DNA from: Alphaproteobacteria bacterium
Lineage (GTDB): Bacteria > Pseudomonadota > Alphaproteobacteria > Rhodobacterales > Rhodobacteraceae
Length of the DNA: 19,174 nt
Direction of reading: 5' to 3'
Assembly (NCBI GenBank): GCA_024277955.1
Contig: JAJRUE010000012.1
Coordinates: 1 to 19,174 of the forward strand
The notes beneath the pieces were generated by a model. The model had not been told where the DNA came from. It worked only from the letters and a program-made list of their open reading frames with translations, and searched no databases. Below, one piece after another: positions 15,354-19,174 of the stretch (positions within the stretch are counted from its first letter, which is position 1; each line of letters opens with the position of its first letter). Both the position numbers and the translations under genes were made by a program.

Positions 15354-17440
15354 CCGGGCGTCCCGCGATCCTGTTCGGGCTGTTCGCCGGGCTCGAGAGC
15401 CTTGAAGGCGTTGGCCCGAAAACCGCCAAGCACCTGGCGCAAATCGATATTTTCCGCCCCCGCGACCTGGTCTTTACCTTGCCCCACAGCGGCATCGACC
15501 GGCGGCGGCGCGAAACCGTGCAAGGCGTGCCCGCGCAAACCGTGGTCACGGTCGAGGTCACGGTTATCCGCCACATGCCGCCGTCGCAGCGCGGGCGGCC
15601 CTATCGGGTGGCGGTCGAGGATGCGCAGACCTCGTTTCAGCTGGTGTTCTTCCACGCGCGCGAAGACTGGCTGAAACGCCAGTTGCCGGTGGGCCAGCGG
15701 CGGTTGGTGTCGGGCAAGATGGAAATCTTCGATCACGTGGCGCAGATCGTGCACCCCGACCACATGGTGCCCCTGTCCGAGGCCGGCACCATCCCGGATT
15801 TCGAACCGGTCTATGCGCTGACCGCCGGGGTCGGCGCGAAAACCATGGTGCGCGCGGTGCAGGCGGCGGTGGCGCGGGTGCCCGAGATGGCCGAATGGAT
15901 CGACGCGCCGTTGCGCGAACGCGAGGGCTGGCCGTCGTTCCTCGAGGCGGTGCAACGCGCCCACGCCCCGCGCGAGGCGGCCGATCTCGCGCCCGAGGCG
16001 CCGGCCCGCCAGCGCTTGGCTTATGACGAACTGTTCGCCCACCAGTTGACGCTGGCGCTGGCGCGGGCCCGCGTGCGCCGCGCCAAGGGGGTGCCCAGTG
16101 TCGCCACCGGCGAGCTGCAGGAAAAGGTGCTGGCGGCTCTGCCCTATGCGCCGACCGCCGCCCAGCGGCGCGCGATTTCCGAAATCCTGGCCGATCTGGC
16201 CGCCGAAACCCGGATGAACCGGCTGCTGCAGGGCGATGTCGGCTCGGGCAAGACGCTGGTGGCGTTCATGGCGCTGCTGGCGGTGGTGGAAGCCGGCGGG
16301 CAGGGGGTGATGATGGCGCCCACAGAGATCCTCGCGCGGCAGCATTTCGAAGCGCTGCGCCCTCTGGCGGCCAGCGCCGGGGTGCGGCTCGAGCTGCTGA
16401 CCGGGCGCGACAAGGGGCGCGACCGCACGGCGTTGCTGGCCGATCTGGCCGCCGGCGACATCCAGGTGCTGGTGGGCACCCACGCGGTGTTCCAGCCCGA
16501 TGTGGCGTTTGCCGATCTGCGCCTGGCGATCATCGATGAACAGCACCGTTTCGGCGTCGCGCAACGCATGGAACTGGGGGCCAAGGGCCGCGCCGCCGAC
16601 GTGCTGGTGATGACGGCAACGCCGATCCCGCGGTCGCTGGCGCTGGCGCAATACGGCGACATGGACGTGTCGGTGCTGGACGAAAAGCCGCCGGGGCGCA
16701 AGCCGGTGACCACGGCGCTGGTCTCGGCGGGGCGTCTGGACGAGGTGGTCGAACATCTGCGCAAGGCGATCGCGCAGGGGCGGCAGGCCTACTGGGTCTG
16801 CCCGCTGGTTTCCGAAAGCGAACTGTCGGATCTCACCGCCGCAAAGGCGCGCTTCGAGCAGTTGCGCGCCGCTCTTGGCGAAGGCCGGGTGGGGCTGGTG
16901 CATGGCCAGATGCCGGCAGCCGAACGCGACGCGGCGATGGCGGATTTCGTCGAGGGGCGGGTATCGGTGCTGGTGGCGACAACGGTGATCGAGGTGGGTG
17001 TGGATGTGCCCAACGCGACGATCATGGTGGTCGAGCGGGCCGAGCATTTCGGGCTGGCGCAGCTGCACCAGCTGCGGGGCCGGGTCGGGCGGGGCGAGGG
17101 GGCCTCGACCTGTTTGCTGCTGTACCGGCCGCCTCTGGGCGAAAGCGCGCGCCGCCGCCTGGAAATCCTGCGCGAAACCGAAGACGGGTTTCGCATCGCC
17201 GAAGAAGATCTGGCGATGCGCGGCGCCGGCGACATGATCGGCACGGCGCAATCGGGCCTGCCTCGGTTTCGCATCGCCGATCTGGAACGCCAGACCGCCT
17301 TGCTCGCCCTGGCGCAATCGGATGCGCGCACCCTGCTGGGGTGCGATGCGACCCTGGAAAGCGAACGCGGCCAGGCGGCTCGGGTGCTGTTGTGGCTGAT
17401 GGAACAGGATCAGGCGATCCGTTGGATTTCAGTGGGTTAG
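15350..17440 (+). CDS. recG: ATP-dependent DNA helicase RecG
   Basis: A 696-residue superfamily 2 helicase that rewinds stalled replication forks and migrates branched DNA. The N-terminal wedge/OB region opens with LEGVGPKTAKHLAQIDIFRPRDL. The helicase domains show Walker A GDVGSGKT (residues 295-302), MMAPTEILARQHF, GTHAVFQ, the DEQHRFGVAQR box (Asp396), MTATPIPRSLALAQYGDMD, VHGQMPAAERD and VIEVGVDVPNATIMVVERAE, followed by QLRGRVGRG. The TRG motif region near the C-terminus (DGFRIAEEDLAMRGAGDMIGTAQSGLPRFRIADL) is diagnostic for RecG as opposed to Mfd or PriA. It begins within the ligA stop (ATGA), so ligase and helicase are produced from one message. Confidence 0.97.
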   Translation: MTGRPAILFGLFAGLESLEGVGPKTAKHLAQIDIFRPRDLVFTLPHSGIDRRRRETVQGVPAQTVVTVEVTVIRHMPPSQRGRPYRVAVEDAQTSFQLVFFHAREDWLKRQLPVGQRRLVSGKMEIFDHVAQIVHPDHMVPLSEAGTIPDFEPVYALTAGVGAKTMVRAVQAAVARVPEMAEWIDAPLREREGWPSFLEAVQRAHAPREAADLAPEAPARQRLAYDELFAHQLTLALARARVRRAKGVPSVATGELQEKVLAALPYAPTAAQRRAISEILADLAAETRMNRLLQGDVGSGKTLVAFMALLAVVEAGGQGVMMAPTEILARQHFEALRPLAASAGVRLELLTGRDKGRDRTALLADLAAGDIQVLVGTHAVFQPDVAFADLRLAIIDEQHRFGVAQRMELGAKGRAADVLVMTATPIPRSLALAQYGDMDVSVLDEKPPGRKPVTTALVSAGRLDEVVEHLRKAIAQGRQAYWVCPLVSESELSDLTAAKARFEQLRAALGEGRVGLVHGQMPAAERDAAMADFVEGRVSVLVATTVIEVGVDVPNATIMVVERAEHFGLAQLHQLRGRVGRGEGASTCLLLYRPPLGESARRRLEILRETEDGFRIAEEDLAMRGAGDMIGTAQSGLPRFRIADLERQTALLALAQSDARTLLGCDATLESERGQAARVLLWLMEQDQAIRWISVG

Positions 17441-17479
17441 GCGGCATTCCTGCGAAACGCGCGCAGTTTGTTCACGAAT

Positions 17480-17494
17480 GTTCTTAAAAAGTTC
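17480..17494 (+). promoter_or_regulatory. LexA (SOS) box upstream of a 40-residue membrane protein
   Basis: GTTC-TTAAAAA-GTTC is an exact match to the GTTC-N7-GTTC direct repeat bound by LexA in Rhodobacter and Caulobacter. A further GTTC lies at 17470-17473, and GAAC-N7-CAAC (17518-17532) is a one-mismatch copy in the opposite orientation. The box abuts TTTACA (17495-17500), a possible -35, and lies 62 bases before the small ORF's ATG. Confidence 0.65.
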
Positions 17495-17556
17495 TTTACA
17501 CGGGGGCGAAAATAAGAGAACAAATAGGCAACAAACCTGCAGACAGGAGAGCCCAG

Positions 17557-17679
17557 ATGTTGATCGAGCTGAAAGAAATCCTTGACCGCGCCGCGCCCCG
17601 TTTGTTGCCGGATCTTGCCGGGGCAAGTGCGCTGGTGGTGATGCTGCTTGTGGGGTTGAACCTGCCGGCCCTGTTCTGA
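17557..17679 (+). CDS. Small membrane protein with a predicted SOS-type promoter, function unknown
   Basis: A 40-residue ORF, MLIELKEILDRAAPRLLPDL followed by AGASALVVMLLVGLNLPALF. The first half is a charged amphipathic helix and the second a single hydrophobic span of about 18 residues ending at the C-terminus, so the protein is likely an inner-membrane peptide with a cytoplasmic N-terminus. AGGAGA six bases before the ATG is one of the strongest ribosome binding sites in the window. Upstream lies an exact GTTC-N7-GTTC box, and a 16-bp hairpin follows 20 bases after the stop, so it looks like a complete monocistronic unit. SOS-induced small membrane proteins are known elsewhere (SidA of Caulobacter, a division inhibitor; TisB of E. 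coli, a toxin). Any equivalence here is inference from size, topology and the box; no sequence similarity was established. Confidence 0.65.
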   Translation: MLIELKEILDRAAPRLLPDLAGASALVVMLLVGLNLPALF

Positions 17680-17699
17680 CCTGCCTGGGACTGCCGGGG

Positions 17700-17741
17700 G
17701 ACGGGCGGCGCATCATTTGCCTCGTGATGCGACCGCCCGTC
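17700..17741. terminator. Long hairpin between the small membrane ORF and usg
   Basis: GACGGGCGGCGCATCA (17700-17715) pairs with TGATGCG and CCGCCCGTC (17725-17741, with A17732 bulged), a 16-bp stem with a nine-base loop. The T-content after it is modest (CTTCC, later CTTCCTTTT). It lies between convergent genes and probably ends the plus-strand transcript; it could also act on usg transcripts. Confidence 0.6.
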
Positions 17742-17845
17742 TTCCGTCGGCGGTCTTCCTTTTGCGCGTCTTCTGGCGGGCGCTTTCCTTCCCGTCCCCT
17801 CGCTCAGGCGCACACGACCGTGCACCCGGCTGTGCCGCCCCTTCG

Positions 17846-18115
17846 TCAGTTGACCTGGAATTCGCCGACCACGTTGCGCCATTCGCCGGCGGCGATCATC
17901 TTGCGATGCACGAAACGGACCGAATGCAGCGGTCCTTCGATCTTGTCCTGCCAGAATTCGATGAATTCGAACAGCCGCGGATAGTCCGGCGCCAGGTCGT
18001 ATTCCTGCCAGATGAAGCTGTTCAGAACCGACCGGAAATCCGGCATCCGGTAGAAAAGCTCGGCCGTGGTCAGGCCGTAGCCCTTGAGCATCAATTCGGT
18101 TTCGTTTTCCGTCAT
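17846..18115 (-). CDS. usg: Usg family protein
   Basis: An 89-residue protein matching the alphaproteobacterial Usg family, small cytoplasmic proteins of unknown biochemical role. In some genomes the gene is found near tryptophan biosynthesis genes; that is not the case here. The diagnostic segments are LMLKGYGLTTAELFYRMPD, FIWQEYDLAPDYPRLFEFI and FWQDKIEGPLHSVRFVH. I chose the ATG at 18115 because GAGG sits six bases upstream and the predicted promoter would start the transcript near 18138. An upstream in-frame ATG at 18145 (adding KKKRHVRQ-type residues) overlaps the -10 element, and an adjacent ATG at 18118 is possible. It is a single gene, divergent from gyrA. The family call is secure; the function is not known. 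Confidence 0.88.
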   Translation of the reverse strand: MTENETELMLKGYGLTTAELFYRMPDFRSVLNSFIWQEYDLAPDYPRLFEFIEFWQDKIEGPLHSVRFVHRKMIAAGEWRNVVGEFQVN

Positions 18116-18144
18116 CATTTGCCTCACATGTCGTTTCTTTTTCA

Positions 18145-18174
18145 TATCTTGGCAGATTGAAATTACTTTTCAAT
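18145..18174 (-). promoter_or_regulatory. usg promoter overlapped by a perfect dyad
   Basis: On the minus strand TTGAAA (18173-18168) and AAGATA (18150-18145) are 17 bases apart. The -35 lies inside a perfect inverted repeat, ATTGAAA-TTACT-TTTCAAT (18156-18174), which could be an operator. The regulator cannot be named from sequence. Confidence 0.45.
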
Positions 18175-18232
18175 GAAAACAATGTGTTGGCACTGTTCCC
18201 CGGTGGCTGCTTGCATTGCCGCAAACGAGGGA

Positions 18233-18262
18233 TTGCACCCCATATCCCGCATCTGGTAATGT
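18233..18262 (+). promoter_or_regulatory. Possible gyrA promoter
   Basis: TTGCAC (18233-18238) and TAATGT (18257-18262) are separated by 18 bases, placing a transcript start near 18269 and leaving about 39 bases of leader before the GTG start. The spacing is slightly long; TAATTC (18281-18286) is a competing -10. Confidence 0.4.
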
Positions 18263-18307
18263 TTCAGCAACAAGATGTAGTAATTCTCACAGCGGACAGA
18301 AATTCAC

Positions 18308-19174
<867 letters not shown>

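Noticed and set aside
15038..17317. A 759-codon open frame on the minus strand opposite ligA/recG
   Set aside because: It lies antisense to well-supported recG and the end of ligA. Its translation is rich in His, Arg, Gln and Gly, typical of the shadow frame of a GC-rich gene, and shows no domain.
18118..18145. Longer Usg starting at ATG 18145
   Set aside because: That ATG overlaps the predicted -10 element and has no ribosome binding site; the added Lys/Arg residues are not part of the family.

Overview
The window reads as chromosomal core DNA of a high-GC alphaproteobacterium, most likely Rhodobacterales (Rhodobacteraceae/Roseobacter group). The support is a SciP (DUF1153)-CtrA pair, a Usg-family protein, LpxI rather than LpxH in the lipid A cluster, an alphaproteobacterial-type GTTC-N7-GTTC SOS box, and strongly GC-biased third codon positions. 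No phage, insertion sequence, CRISPR array, tRNA or rRNA was recognised.

Layout. Positions 1-264 (minus) hold the N-terminus of a DUF502 membrane protein. Positions 464-2394 (minus) are a coupled psuK-psuG pair for pseudouridine catabolism. Positions 2655-2780 (plus) encode a 41-residue membrane protein followed by a hairpin and T-tract. From 3126 to 9710 (plus) runs an outer-membrane biogenesis cluster: bamA, skp/ompH-like, fabZ, lpxA, lpxI, lpxB. BamA and Skp insert and chaperone outer-membrane proteins. FabZ makes acyl-ACP precursors and LpxA, LpxI and LpxB carry out early lipid A steps. Positions 9993-11144 (minus) are mnmA (tRNA 2-thiolation). Positions 11268-12363 (plus) are sciP and ctrA, the cell-cycle/motility regulatory pair. 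An 850-base gap of odd composition follows. Positions 13212-17440 (plus) are ligA-recG, joined by an ATGA overlap. A 40-residue membrane protein lies at 17557-17679 behind a perfect GTTC-N7-GTTC box. Positions 17846-18115 (minus) are usg. From 18308 (plus) the gyrA gene runs off the window.

Genes in the tight clusters are translationally coupled: TGATG at bamA/skp and lpxI/lpxB, ATGA at psuK/psuG and ligA/recG, and an unusual CTGA at lpxA/lpxI, where no standard start codon exists. An intergenic repeat element separates skp from fabZ.

Points most worth a second look: the putative SOS-controlled 40-residue membrane protein at 17557 (a possible SidA/TisB-like effector), the non-canonical start of lpxI, a Tyr at the GyrA position equivalent to E. 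coli Asp87 (a quinolone-resistance position), a near-perfect CtrA box in the ctrA promoter, and a two-copy composite intergenic repeat. All assignments come from reading the sequence and recalled family knowledge; no database search was possible.
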